Assembly: GCA_021325365.1 (NCBI GenBank)
Contig: JAJPHF010000016.1
Span: forward strand, 62,001-126,000
Origin: Pseudomonadota bacterium
Lineage (GTDB): Bacteria; Chloroflexota; UBA6077; JAJPHF01
Reading direction: 5' to 3'
Length of the DNA stretch: 64,000 nucleotides
The notes under the pieces are model-generated. The model did not search any database and was not told where the DNA came from. It saw only the letters and a program-made list of their open reading frames with translations. The number at the start of each line of letters is the position of its first letter. The first letter of the stretch is position 1. This document shows positions 26,173 to 35,494 of the stretch, in pieces. The position numbers and the translations under genes were made by a program.

Positions 26173-26994
26173 CTAACTGACGGTGGCGCCGGGATTCCAG
26201 CGCCAGTAGCGGCCGATGGTGCCGCCGTCGACGCGGAGATCGAAGCCGGTGATCATCTCCGCGTCGTCGGAGGCGAGGAAGACCGCCGCGCGCGCGTAGT
26301 GGCGCGGGCTGGGGCGGCGGCCGAGCGGCACTCCCTGGTCGCCCCACGTCACGTCGGGGCGCCGCTCGATGGCCGGCTGCTCCCAGGCGACGCCCCACTC
26401 CGCCACGCGAGCGAAGCCCTCGGCGGGGTCCGTGGCGGTGGGCGTTAGGCTGTTCACGCGGATGCCGTGGGGCGCTAGCTCCATCGCGACGGCGCGCGTG
26501 AAGTTCAACAGGCCGCTCTTCGCCGTGCCGTAGCCGACGTTGCCGGGGTTGCCCTGGTGCCCCTCGGTGGAGATGACGTTGATGATGCAGCCGCGCCGCT
26601 GCTGGGCGATCATCAGCGCGGCGACGTGCTTGCTGAACAGGAAGGCGCCCGTCAGGCTCACGTCGAGCTGGCGCCGCCACTCGGCGACCGCCATCTCGAG
26701 CAGTCCCTTGCGGATCTGGATTACCGCCCCGTTGATCAGCACGTCTACGCCGCCGAAGGCGTCGCGGGCGCGGGCGACCGCGGCCTGCACCTGCGCCTCG
26801 TCGGTCACGTCACAGACCACGCCTAGTGCGGCGCCGCCGCGCCGCCGGATGCCGGCGGCGCAGCCCTCGGCGTAGGCGGGGTTCACGTCGACGCAGACGA
26901 CCTGCGCGCCCTCGTCGGCGAGGCCGTAGGCGATGCCGCCGTTGATGTTCGGGCTGCTGCCCGTAATGAGCGCGACTTTACCCGCGAGTTTCAT
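26173..26994 (-). CDS. short-chain dehydrogenase/reductase (SDR)
   Basis: 273-aa classical SDR. The nucleotide-binding loop is T11-G-S-S-P-N-I-N-G19, a variant of TGxxxGxG, as in enoyl-ACP-reductase-like and some divergent SDRs. NAD preference is suggested by D36 after the second strand. Catalytic S142, Y155 and K159 (YGTAK) are present. It oxidises or reduces an alcohol or ketone of unknown identity. Cytosolic. It lies downstream of the Rieske oxygenase on the same strand (184-bp gap), where an SDR commonly converts the diol product, so a shared pathway is plausible. Confidence 0.9.
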   Translation of the reverse strand: MKLAGKVALITGSSPNINGGIAYGLADEGAQVVCVDVNPAYAEGCAAGIRRRGGAALGVVCDVTDEAQVQAAVARARDAFGGVDVLINGAVIQIRKGLLEMAVAEWRRQLDVSLTGAFLFSKHVAALMIAQQRRGCIINVISTEGHQGNPGNVGYGTAKSGLLNFTRAVAMELAPHGIRVNSLTPTATDPAEGFARVAEWGVAWEQPAIERRPDVTWGDQGVPLGRRPSPRHYARAAVFLASDDAEMITGFDLRVDGGTIGRYWRWNPGATVS

Positions 26995-27178
26995 CGTCGT
27001 TCCCTGTCGGTGGGCTCGGCGCCGCGACCCGTCGTGCCGACCGCTACGCCTGGGGGATTGCCACGACCAATCGGCTCCCTTCCGCTCACGGGTTAGAGCA
27101 AGCAGTCCTCGACCGCCAGGCGCAGCGCGAGCGCGGGCGTCAGCAAGGATGTTGCGGCCCGGGCGGCGTGACCGGCGC

Positions 27179-28531
27179 TCATGCGCGGCTCAGCGTGGGC
27201 GAGGGCGCCCCGGGCCGGTCGGTCGTCGGCGGCGGCGTGGGCAGGCCCTGCACGAGCGCGTGCCACTGGCGCCAGAAGCCGCGCATCTGCGCCTCGTCCT
27301 CGGCCAGCGGGTCGCGGTGCAGCCCGCGCGACACGTCCGACCACTCGACCTCGGCCGCGCGGAAGCCAAGCTGGCAGGACTCCAGCGCCTCCACGTCGTC
27401 GGGCGTGCCGAATCCACCCGGCCCGAGGAACAGCAGCGAGTTCTCCAGGCGATACGCTCGCACCGCTTCGTGCTCGTCGCGCGGCACCAGCTCCCACTGG
27501 AGCACTTCGAGCTGGTCGGGCGCGACGGGCCAGATCTGGCGGAAGCGGAAGCCGGTGTGGCTGTCCTGGAACAGCAGGTTCGGGAAGATCAGCAGGTGGC
27601 GCGAGCGCTCGGCCATCTCCCGGCCCCGCGCCTCGCCGTAGCGCGCGACGAGCAGCGCCCGCACGCGCTCCACCTCGCGATTCGCCGCGTCGCTCCAGAG
27701 GGGGCTCGGGCTGGCGATGCCGCGCCCGGGCGCGCCGCTCAGGAAGCCGGCGTGGCCGCCCGGCAGGGCGAAGCCCCGGGCCGTCGCGCTCAGGCCGGCG
27801 GTCACGCTCTTCGTGGTATCCGCGTCCGCGGTGCCCGCGCCCGCTTTCGCCCGCTGGCTCGCCATGTACCCAATGTACGTCTGGTGCACGCTGGCGAAGT
27901 GGTAGGCGTCGATGCTGTTCTCGACGAGCAGCTTCCAGTTTGCGCGGATCGCGTACTTGGCGGTGCCGGCGAGGATCGTCCAGCCGCCCAGCACCTCGGC
28001 CGAGTCGAGCGACAGGTCCATCAGCTCGCGGGCCGGCCCGAGATAGTCGGCTAGCGGCGCCACGTCCGGGTTGAAGCTCACGAAGTGCAGGCCGCGGTAG
28101 CTGCCCACGTGCGGCGGCGCCTGTAGCGCGCGCTCGGCGCGGTCGAAGCCGGGCGCGTAGCCGTCGGGGTCCGGCGTGCCGATCAGCGCGCCGCGGTTGT
28201 CGAAGGTCCAGGCGTGGTAGAAGCACTGGAAGACGGCGGCGTTGCCCTCGTCGCGGCGGCAGACCATCGCGCCGCGGTGCGTGCAGGTATTGAACAGCAC
28301 CCGCACCTGGCCGTCGCTGCCGCGCACGAAGAAGAGCGGGCGGCCCGCCACCGTCCGCCGGCGATAGTCGCCCGGCCGCGGAATCTCGCCGTCGTAGCCG
28401 ACGTATAGCCAGCCGCGCTCGAAGATGCGCCGCTGCTCCAGCGCGAACAGCTCGGGCGAGGTCATGGCCGAGCGGTGGACGCGGAACAGCCCCGCCTCGG
28501 GGCGGTCCACGATCAGGTCGGCAAGCTCCAC
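27179..28531 (-). CDS. Rieske non-heme iron aromatic ring-hydroxylating oxygenase, alpha subunit
   Basis: 450 aa. The Rieske [2Fe-2S] ligands are C83-x-H85 and C103-x2-H106 (CTHRG and CFYH). The mononuclear iron site is D208-x2-H211-x4-H216 (ENSIDAYHFASVH). This is the alpha-subunit architecture of dioxygenases and demethylases acting on aromatic acids, choline-like amines and similar substrates. No beta subunit, ferredoxin or reductase gene is adjacent. The start is GTG at 28531 with AGGAG 9 nt upstream. The SDR downstream may act on the product. Confidence 0.93.
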   Translation of the reverse strand: MELADLIVDRPEAGLFRVHRSAMTSPELFALEQRRIFERGWLYVGYDGEIPRPGDYRRRTVAGRPLFFVRGSDGQVRVLFNTCTHRGAMVCRRDEGNAAVFQCFYHAWTFDNRGALIGTPDPDGYAPGFDRAERALQAPPHVGSYRGLHFVSFNPDVAPLADYLGPARELMDLSLDSAEVLGGWTILAGTAKYAIRANWKLLVENSIDAYHFASVHQTYIGYMASQRAKAGAGTADADTTKSVTAGLSATARGFALPGGHAGFLSGAPGRGIASPSPLWSDAANREVERVRALLVARYGEARGREMAERSRHLLIFPNLLFQDSHTGFRFRQIWPVAPDQLEVLQWELVPRDEHEAVRAYRLENSLLFLGPGGFGTPDDVEALESCQLGFRAAEVEWSDVSRGLHRDPLAEDEAQMRGFWRQWHALVQGLPTPPPTTDRPGAPSPTLSRA

Positions 28532-28648
28532 GCGCCGCGTCTCCTATCCCCACCGACTGTCGCTCTCCTCGTTCTACTCGACCGCCCGGGGGCGGTCAAG
28601 CGCGCGGCCGAGCGGAGCCGCCGGAACGGTGCGCGGCTCGCGCCCGAG

Positions 28649-28657
28649 TGCTACAAT
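28649..28657 (+). promoter_or_regulatory. extended -10 promoter of the SBP-UbiD cluster
   Basis: TGcTACAAT, 60 nt before the ATG at 28717. It probably drives the whole co-oriented SBP/UbiD series to 36973, at least in part. Confidence 0.5.
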
Positions 28658-28716
28658 CGTCCAACTTTCACTCAGCCGATGCGCGTACGGGCGCGGACCG
28701 CCGCGCGCCGGCGCCG

Positions 28717-29805
28717 ATGCTGGCGAGCGGGGGTAAGAAGTTGAGCCAGCAGACTGGGCGCGCGACCTATGCGGTGGGCCTCCTCGCGCTGGCGCTCACC
28801 GCCTGCGCTCCGCCCGCTGCCCAGCCGGCCGCCGCACCCGTGCGCCAGGCGGCGCCGGCCAGCGCGCCCACAACCGCCGTGAGCGCTCAAGCCCCCGCGC
28901 CCGCGGCGCTGGAGAAGATCGTCGTCAGCACGTCCGATCCGGGCATCGTCTTTAGTCCGCTCTACGTGGGGATCGCCAGGGGCTTCTTCCGCGAGGAGGG
29001 GCTGGAGCCGGACGTGCAGGTGATCAAGCCGGACGTGTCGCTGGCGGCGCTGGCGAACGACCAGGACGTGGCCTACCAGGCGACGATCGGCACCGTGTCG
29101 CGCGGGGCGGCCAATGGCCTGCCGGTCAAGGCGATCTCCTTCTGGTTCGAGAAGACCCTGTTCTACCTGATGGCCCGCCCCGAGATTCAGTCGGTCCAGG
29201 ACCTGAAGGGCCAGGTCGTCGGGGTGCCGACGCTGGGCGGCTCGGGCGAGCTGGCCTTGCGCCGCATGCTGACCGAGGCGGGGCTCGAGCCGCAGGTGGA
29301 CGTGAGCATTATCCAGCTCGCGCCCGGCAACGGCCGCATCGGCGCGATCGTCGCCGGCGGCGCCGCCGCCAGCGTGTTCACGCCGCCGGACGACGCCGTC
29401 GCGGAAGAGCAGGGCCTGCACCGCGTGCCGTCGCCCTCGGAGGCCATCCCGCTGCCGTTCAGCGGCATCGGCACGTCGGAGAAGCGGCTGCAGGAGAACC
29501 CGGGCCAGGTCGAGCGGGTGCTCCGCGCCTCGCTGAAGACTCTGCGCTTCATGCGCGACAATCACCAGGAGACGGCCCAGATCATCGCTGGGGCGACGGA
29601 CATCCAGCCCGACGTGGCGCTGCGCGCTTTCGAATCGATGGCGGCCACGCTCAGCCCCGACGGCTGGGCCTCGCCCGAGGCGTTGCAGGGCCAGCTCGAA
29701 TCCGCGGTCACGCCGGGCGAGCCGCTGCCGAGCGACGCCCAGGTCTTCGATTCGCGCCCGCTGAAGGCCGCCCAGCAGTCGCTCGGCATCGCCGGCCGAC
29801 CCTAG
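28717..29805 (+). CDS. ABC-type substrate-binding lipoprotein (NMT1-like)
   Basis: 362 aa if it starts at the ATG at 28717. TTG at 28741, preceded by GGGGGTAAG, is an alternative that gives a shorter signal peptide. The lipobox is LTAC, followed by a Pro/Ala linker to about residue 60. The mature protein is a type II binding fold with VSTSDPGIVFSPLYVGIARGFF near the start and a LKGQVVGVPTLGG hinge. It is the first gene of the alternating SBP-UbiD array; the UbiD start is 71 bp downstream. The inferred ligand is the acid that the following UbiD decarboxylates. No permease or ATPase partner. Confidence 0.88.
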   Translation: MLASGGKKLSQQTGRATYAVGLLALALTACAPPAAQPAAAPVRQAAPASAPTTAVSAQAPAPAALEKIVVSTSDPGIVFSPLYVGIARGFFREEGLEPDVQVIKPDVSLAALANDQDVAYQATIGTVSRGAANGLPVKAISFWFEKTLFYLMARPEIQSVQDLKGQVVGVPTLGGSGELALRRMLTEAGLEPQVDVSIIQLAPGNGRIGAIVAGGAAASVFTPPDDAVAEEQGLHRVPSPSEAIPLPFSGIGTSEKRLQENPGQVERVLRASLKTLRFMRDNHQETAQIIAGATDIQPDVALRAFESMAATLSPDGWASPEALQGQLESAVTPGEPLPSDAQVFDSRPLKAAQQSLGIAGRP

Positions 29806-29876
29806 GCCGGGCGGCTCGGTGACGGCGCGCGGGTGCAAGGCGGCTACCTATCCGCAACAACCGACGAGGTGACGAG

Positions 29877-31526
29877 ATGGACGCGACGATGGCCAGCACA
29901 GCTTCCGCGCCCGGCACGGCGCCGCCCGACCTGCGGGCGCACGTGGCCGAGCTGGAGCGGCGCGGCAAGCTGGTGCGGGTCACGCGCGCCATCGACAAGG
30001 ACACCGAGCTGCACCCGCTCGTCCGCTGGCAGTTCCGCGGGCTGCTGGAGCCGCAGCGGCGCGCGTTCCTGTTCGAGCAGGTGACCGACCGGCGCGGGCG
30101 CCGCTTCGATATCCCCGTCGTCGTCGGCGCGCTCGCGGGCTCGGAAGAAATCTACGCGCTCGGCCTCGGCTGCGCGCCAGAGGAGATCCCCGCCTACTGG
30201 GAGCGCGCGCTGGCGGCGCCGATCGCGCCCGTGATCGTCGACAGCGGCCCCGTGCAGGAGATCGTCCACCAGGGCGACGGCCTGCTGGAGCACGGCGGGC
30301 TGGACGAGTTCCCCATCCCCATCTCAACGCCGGGCTTCGACAACGCGCCCTACTTCAACTCGGCGGCCTGGTTCACGCGCGACCCCGAGACGAGCATCCG
30401 CAACATGGGCGTCTACCGCGCGCAGATCAAGGCGCCGCTGCGGACGGGACTGTTCTGCGACTCGCGCGGCAACACAACGGCCATCTGGGAGAAGTGCAAC
30501 CGCCAAGGCATCGCGCTGGAGGCCGCGGCGGTCCTCGGCTCGCCGCCGCCGGTGTACTATGCGGCGATCCAGATCATGCCGATGGGCGTGGACGAGCTGG
30601 GCGCGGCGGGCGCGCTGGCGGGGCGGCCGATCGAGCTGGTGCGCTGCAAGACGGTGAGCCTGGAGGTGCCGGCGCACGCGGAGATCGTGGTCGAGGGCAT
30701 CATCCGCACGGACGTGCTGGAGCCGGAGGGCTCATTTGGCGAGGCGCACGGCTACTGCGACCCGCGCACACTGTCCTTCAGCTTTGAGGTGACGTGCATC
30801 ACCCACCGCCGCAACCCGCTGTTCCTCTCGATTTTGAGCCAGCTCACGCCCAGCGAGAGCAGCAAGACCAAGCAGGCGGGCTACGAGAGCCAGGCGCTGC
30901 GCCACCTGCGCGAGAACTGCGGCCTGCGCGGCGTGCAGCGCGTCTCGCTGACCGAGGACTTGCTGAACCGACAGTGCGGCGTGGTGGTGCTGCGCAAGGA
31001 GAACCAGTACGAGCCGATGAACGCGCTGTACGCGCTGCTGCACATGCGGCAGTTGCCCAAAGTGCTGATCGCCGTGGACGAGGACGTGGACCCGACGAAC
31101 CACACGATGCTCATCTGGGCCATCGTCAATCGCTCGCAGCCCCACCGCGACTTCCGGATCATCTACCCGCGGCAGATCCAGTTCGGCCCGCTCAGCCAGG
31201 TGGCGAACGGCGAGAACTACGACCGCCAGGACTCGGCGGTGCTCATCGACGCGACGCGCAAGGCCGACTTCCCGCCGGTCTCGCTGCCGGCGCGCGAGTA
31301 CATGGAGCACGCGCGCCAGCTCTGGGACGAGCTGGGGCTGCCGGAGCTGCAGCCGCGCACGCCGTGGTACGGCTACTCACTAGGCCACTGGCCGGAGGAG
31401 AACCAGCAGGAGGCCGAGCTAGCCGTGCTGGGCCGCTACTACGAGACCGGCGCGAAGCTGATGGGGCAGCAGGTGCCCGCGCCGCCCGGCACGCGCGTGC
31501 GCGACGTGCGCACCAACGTGGTCTGA
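29877..31526 (+). CDS. UbiD-family prenylated-FMN decarboxylase (1)
   Basis: 549 aa, with about 15 extra N-terminal residues. UbiD enzymes reversibly decarboxylate aromatic or alpha,beta-unsaturated acids using prenyl-FMN made by UbiX. The catalytic pair E284 and E289 lies in EGSFGE, matching the two glutamates of ferulate decarboxylase (E277/E282). The conserved NMGVYR segment carries the Arg. Ser replaces the usual Pro in the EGPFGE motif. GAGGTGA precedes the ATG. It is flanked by SBP genes on both sides. Most like the UbiD at 44795-46390 (shared DKDTELHPLVR and PISTPGFDNAPY). No ubiX in the window. Confidence 0.94.
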   Translation: MDATMASTASAPGTAPPDLRAHVAELERRGKLVRVTRAIDKDTELHPLVRWQFRGLLEPQRRAFLFEQVTDRRGRRFDIPVVVGALAGSEEIYALGLGCAPEEIPAYWERALAAPIAPVIVDSGPVQEIVHQGDGLLEHGGLDEFPIPISTPGFDNAPYFNSAAWFTRDPETSIRNMGVYRAQIKAPLRTGLFCDSRGNTTAIWEKCNRQGIALEAAAVLGSPPPVYYAAIQIMPMGVDELGAAGALAGRPIELVRCKTVSLEVPAHAEIVVEGIIRTDVLEPEGSFGEAHGYCDPRTLSFSFEVTCITHRRNPLFLSILSQLTPSESSKTKQAGYESQALRHLRENCGLRGVQRVSLTEDLLNRQCGVVVLRKENQYEPMNALYALLHMRQLPKVLIAVDEDVDPTNHTMLIWAIVNRSQPHRDFRIIYPRQIQFGPLSQVANGENYDRQDSAVLIDATRKADFPPVSLPAREYMEHARQLWDELGLPELQPRTPWYGYSLGHWPEENQQEAELAVLGRYYETGAKLMGQQVPAPPGTRVRDVRTNVV

Positions 31527-31548
31527 CCGCGGGCAAGGGGGCGGAGCC

Positions 31549-32670
31549 ATGATCGCCGAGAGCGACCGTCGGACGCGCGGGGACAGCGGCGTGCGATCAA
31601 GCGCGCTCCTGGCCCTGATACTGCTGCTCGCCAGTGGCTGCGCCAGGCCCAGCAGCGCTCCGCCTGCGGCCCCGGCGCCCGCGACTCCGGCCCGGCCGGG
31701 CGACACGCCCGCAGCCACCGCGCCCAGGGACGCGCCGCAAGACCTAACACACCTGACGCTCGCCTACAGCACGGCCAGCGCCGCGAACAGTCCGTTGCAG
31801 CTCGCCCAGGACCGCGGCATCTTCCGCGCCAACGGCCTCGACGTGGACTTGATTCACGCGCCGGGCAACACCGGCCCGGCGGCGGTCCTGGCCGGCCAGG
31901 CGCAGATGCTCTCCAGCGGCTGCACGGAGGCGGTCGGCGCGATCGCTGGCGGCGCGGACTTCGTGGTGGTGCTCACCTCGATCAACCGCCTGCAATACGA
32001 GCTGGTCGGCGGCCCGAGCGTCACGAACGTGGACGCGCTGCGCGGCAAGCGGCTGGCGGTGAGCCGCATTGGCTCGTCGTCCCACCTGGCGCTGCGCTTC
32101 ATCGTGAAGTACCTGGGGCTGGACCCCGACCAGGACGTGAGCTACGTGCAGGTCGGGAACACGCCCGAGCGCGTCTCGGCGCTGCTGGCGGGCAGCGTGG
32201 ACGCCAGCATCCTGAGCAGCGACGAGGCGACGCTCATCGGCAACCAGCCCGGCATGCACACGATCGTCGACATGACCACGGAGGACCAACCCTACTGCGG
32301 CAACGCGCTCGTGATGACCCGCCAGTACACCCGCGACGCGCCGGACGTCGGCCGACGGCTGACGCGCGCGCTGGTCGAGGCGCTCGCCCGTTTCCGCCAG
32401 AGCAAGGCCGAGGGCACGGACGCCATCGCCCGCTTCCTGAACGACGACGACCTGGACAAGGCGGCGCAGCTCTGGGAGACGTGGGTGCGGCTCTTCCCCG
32501 AGAAGCCGTATCCTGATCCGCGCGGACTGCAGTTCGTGCTCGACGAGCTGGCGCAGACAGACCCGCGCGCGAAGGCGCTCACGCCCGATCAGCTCATCGA
32601 CGCCACCTGGGTGCGGGAGCTGGACCAGAGCGGCTTTCTCGACAGCCTGTACCGCTCGGCCAATCGGTAA
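31549..32670 (+). CDS. ABC-type substrate-binding lipoprotein (NMT1-like)
   Basis: 373 aa. The lipobox LASGC is at about residue 28 after a Leu-rich core, followed by an Ala/Pro/Thr linker to about 60. The mature part is a close paralogue of the SBP at 23080-24153 and related to 52244-53329. It starts 23 bp after the first UbiD stop, with a GGGGGCGGAG site, and is followed by repeats and the second UbiD. Placement between UbiD genes suggests it captures their acid substrates outside the membrane. Confidence 0.9.
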   Translation: MIAESDRRTRGDSGVRSSALLALILLLASGCARPSSAPPAAPAPATPARPGDTPAATAPRDAPQDLTHLTLAYSTASAANSPLQLAQDRGIFRANGLDVDLIHAPGNTGPAAVLAGQAQMLSSGCTEAVGAIAGGADFVVVLTSINRLQYELVGGPSVTNVDALRGKRLAVSRIGSSSHLALRFIVKYLGLDPDQDVSYVQVGNTPERVSALLAGSVDASILSSDEATLIGNQPGMHTIVDMTTEDQPYCGNALVMTRQYTRDAPDVGRRLTRALVEALARFRQSKAEGTDAIARFLNDDDLDKAAQLWETWVRLFPEKPYPDPRGLQFVLDELAQTDPRAKALTPDQLIDATWVRELDQSGFLDSLYRSANR

Positions 32671-32764
32671 CGCCGACCGACGAGGCGCGCGAGGACATTA
32701 CCCTGTCGTATACGCCGGGCACGCTGGCGGGTTGCAGATTTCGCCGAGCAATCGGCCGGCGCCG

Positions 32765-32837
32765 GGGCTGCGGCCAGTGGCGCTTGCAGTATTCCGCGCC
32801 ACAGGCCGCGGGCGGCCACGAGAGCCGCCCCTACGAG
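32765..32837. repeat. 73-bp dispersed repeat L, copy 1
   Basis: Nearly identical in inverted orientation to 60881-60952 (one substitution and about one indel by eye). It lies in the 272-bp gap between an SBP and a UbiD gene. A shorter partial copy (GCGGCCACGAGAGCCG...CGAGACG) follows at about 32866-32895, so part of the unit is tandem. No ORF fits the repeat. Confidence 0.8.
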
Positions 32838-32942
32838 ATGACGCCGAGCCGGGGGGCGACCTGCGAGCGGCCACGAGAGCCGTCCCCGCGAGACGTCGGC
32901 CGTCCGTCTGTACTTTATGGCGCTTGGATGGAGAGATACACC

Positions 32943-34424
32943 ATGACCATATCACCGCCCGACCTGCGCAGTTGGCTCGACGACGTGGAGCGGCTCGGCC
33001 AGCTCCAGCGCGTGCGCGGGGCACACTGGGACCTGGAGATCGGCGCGCTGGCCGAGCTGACCTGCACGAAGCTGGCGACGCCCCCCACGCTGCTGTTCGA
33101 CGCCATCCCCGACTACCCGCCCGGCTACCGCGTCGCCACCAACATCCTGTCCACGGTGCAGCGGCTGGCGCTCACCCTCGGGCTGCCCACCGACCTGGAC
33201 GAGCGCGGCTTCATTCAGGCCTGGCGCCACCGGCTGGGCGAGCTGGCGCCGCTGGCGCCGATCGAGGTGGCGCCGAGCGAGGCGCCGCTGTTCGAGAACC
33301 GCTTCGAGGGCGACGCCGTGGACCTCACGTGCCTGCCGGTGCCGCGCTACCACGCGCAGGACGGCGGCCGCTACATCGGCACCGCCAACCTGGACATCAC
33401 CCGCGACCGCGAGACTGGCTGGGTGAACGCGGGAACCTACCGCGTCATGCTCCAGGACGAGCAGCACCTCGGGTTCTTCATCTCGCCGGGCAAGCACGGC
33501 CGCGTCCACCGGCAGCAGTACTTCGACGCGGGGGAGCCGTGCCCGGTGGCGATCTCGTTCGGCCACGACCCGCTGCTCTTCCTGGCCGCGACGATCGACG
33601 TGCCGAACGGCGAGAGCGAGTACGCCTGGGCGGGCGGGGTGCGCGGCGAGCCGGTCCGCACCGTGCGCGGGCCGCTCACGGGCCTGCCGCTCCCGGCGAC
33701 GGCGGAGATCGTGATCGAGGGCGAGGCCGTGCCGGGCGAGACGCGCGTCGAGGGCCCGTTCGGCGAGTGGACCGGGTACTACGCGAGCGCCAGCCGCCCC
33801 GAGCCGGTCATCCGCGTGAAGGCGCTCTACCACCGCGACGACCCGATCCTCATGGGCGCCCCGCCGTTCAAGCCGTCGGCCAAAGCCGAGCGCTTCTGCT
33901 GGCTCCTACGCTCGGCGGCGATCTGGAATCAGGTCGAGGCGGCCGGCGTGCCCGACGTGCAGGCCGTGCGCGTGCACCCGGCGGCCGGGCGGTTCTTCGT
34001 CATCATCAGCATCCGCCAGCGCTATCCGGGCCACGCCAAGCAGGCGGCGCACGTGGCGTCGCAGTGCCGCGCGGGGGCGTATCTCGGCCGCTACGTGATC
34101 GTGGTGGACGAGGACGTGGACATCTACGACACCGACGAGGTGCTGTGGGCGCTGGCCACGCGCAGCGAGCCGACCAGCGACATCGACATCATTCGCCGCG
34201 CCTGGAGCGGGCCGCTCGACCCCATCATCCCAGCCGACCAGAAGGGCTTTAGCTCGCGGGCGATCATCGACGCCACCAAGCCCTTCGAGTGGAAGGACCA
34301 GTTCCCGGTGGTGAGCGTCATCAGCGCCGAGCAGCGCGCGGCGGTCGAGGCGCGCTGGGGACAGCTCTTCCGCGCCGAGGGTCGCCCGGCCGTGGTCGAG
34401 GCGCGCGACCCGGTGCGCGCGTGA
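32943..34424 (+). CDS. UbiD-family prenylated-FMN decarboxylase (2)
   Basis: 493 aa from the ATG at 32943 (GGAGAG upstream; an in-frame ATG at 32928 is less good). The catalytic glutamates E270 and E275 lie in EGPFGE. The N-terminus differs from UbiD 1: it lacks the DKDTELHP block and has WDLEIGALAEL instead, shared with UbiD 3 (WDLEVGCLAEL), so UbiD 2 and 3 form one subtype. It overlaps the next SBP gene by 4 nt (GTGA), so translation is coupled. Role: decarboxylation or carboxylation of an aromatic or unsaturated acid, inferred from the family. Confidence 0.94.
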   Translation: MTISPPDLRSWLDDVERLGQLQRVRGAHWDLEIGALAELTCTKLATPPTLLFDAIPDYPPGYRVATNILSTVQRLALTLGLPTDLDERGFIQAWRHRLGELAPLAPIEVAPSEAPLFENRFEGDAVDLTCLPVPRYHAQDGGRYIGTANLDITRDRETGWVNAGTYRVMLQDEQHLGFFISPGKHGRVHRQQYFDAGEPCPVAISFGHDPLLFLAATIDVPNGESEYAWAGGVRGEPVRTVRGPLTGLPLPATAEIVIEGEAVPGETRVEGPFGEWTGYYASASRPEPVIRVKALYHRDDPILMGAPPFKPSAKAERFCWLLRSAAIWNQVEAAGVPDVQAVRVHPAAGRFFVIISIRQRYPGHAKQAAHVASQCRAGAYLGRYVIVVDEDVDIYDTDEVLWALATRSEPTSDIDIIRRAWSGPLDPIIPADQKGFSSRAIIDATKPFEWKDQFPVVSVISAEQRAAVEARWGQLFRAEGRPAVVEARDPVRA

Positions 34425-35479
34425 CGCGCCGGGCAGTCACCGCGCTCGGCGCACTGCTGGCCGCGCTGCTGGCCGCCTGCGGGACGCCCGCCGCCCCGCC
34501 ATCCGTGGGTAGCGTGGAGAGCCACAACGTCATCAGCACCGCGGCGGGATCAGGCGGAACGGCGGTGCCGCCGACCAGCGCGCCGGCCCCGTCTCCCGTG
34601 GCGATCCGGGTCCACACGCCGTCGGAGTCGACGAGCACGCTGCCGATCACGGTCGCCCAGCGGCTCGGCTACTACGAGCAGGAGGGCATCGACCTGGAGC
34701 AGCGGCCAATGCCGCCGAACGTCGGCATGGCGGCGCTGCTGAGCGGCGACGTGCAGTTCTCGACGGCCGCCACGTCGTCGCTGTCTGCCGCCGCCACGGG
34801 CGCGCCGGTGCGGCTGGTCATCTCGCTCGCCGAGCGGCCCGCCCACGTGCTCCTGGGCGCGCCCGGCCTCACGTTCCCCGAGGCGCTGCGCGGCGCAACC
34901 ATCGCCAGTAGCTCGCCCGGCGGGGTGCAGTACCGCGAGAGCCAGGCTGCCCTGCGCCACTTCGGCCTGGACCCGCAGGATGCGACGCTCGTGGCGCTGC
35001 AAAGCGACGCCGTGCGGCAGGCGGCGCTGGAGAGCGGCGCGGCGCAGGCGGCGGTGCTCACCATGCCGTTCAACTTCAAGCTGGAGCGCGAGGGCTACCC
35101 GCGCCTGCTGAACTTCGCCGCCGGCGACCTGGTGCGGCTGCCGGTCGGCGCGCTCTCGGGCACCGTGGACTACCTGGCGAAGCACGACGACGCGGTGGTG
35201 CGGACACTGCGCGCCACGCTGCGCGGGCTGCGCGCGACGCGCGACGACCAGGCGGCGACGGTCGCGGCGATCCAGAGCTTCTTCGAGATCGACGAGCCGA
35301 CGGCCAGCGACCTGTACGATGCCGTGGCCGCGAGCTTCACGACCGACGGCCGCATCGCCCCGAGCGCGATCCGCGACGCACTCGCGAGCGGCGACGCGGG
35401 GTCGCCTGGCGTCGACCCCGCCACGCTAGTCGATTTCAGCTACCTGGACCGCGCCACGCGGTCCCTGGACGCGCGCTAG
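34421..35479 (+). CDS. ABC-type substrate-binding lipoprotein (SsuA/NMT1-like)
   Basis: 352 aa starting at a GTG whose last two bases form the TGA of the preceding UbiD gene (GTGA overlap). VTRRAV is followed directly by a Leu/Ala core and the lipobox LLAAC. The linker runs to about residue 58. The mature domain is paralogous to the SBP at 21939 (STLPITVAQRLGYY versus STFPIVLGQEAGIY; MPFNFKLE versus VPFNLVAE). Translational coupling with UbiD 2 is the strongest evidence in the window that an SBP and a UbiD work on the same compound. Confidence 0.88.
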   Translation: MTRRAVTALGALLAALLAACGTPAAPPSVGSVESHNVISTAAGSGGTAVPPTSAPAPSPVAIRVHTPSESTSTLPITVAQRLGYYEQEGIDLEQRPMPPNVGMAALLSGDVQFSTAATSSLSAAATGAPVRLVISLAERPAHVLLGAPGLTFPEALRGATIASSSPGGVQYRESQAALRHFGLDPQDATLVALQSDAVRQAALESGAAQAAVLTMPFNFKLEREGYPRLLNFAAGDLVRLPVGALSGTVDYLAKHDDAVVRTLRATLRGLRATRDDQAATVAAIQSFFEIDEPTASDLYDAVAASFTTDGRIAPSAIRDALASGDAGSPGVDPATLVDFSYLDRATRSLDAR

Positions 35480-35494
35480 CATCCGGAGGAGAGC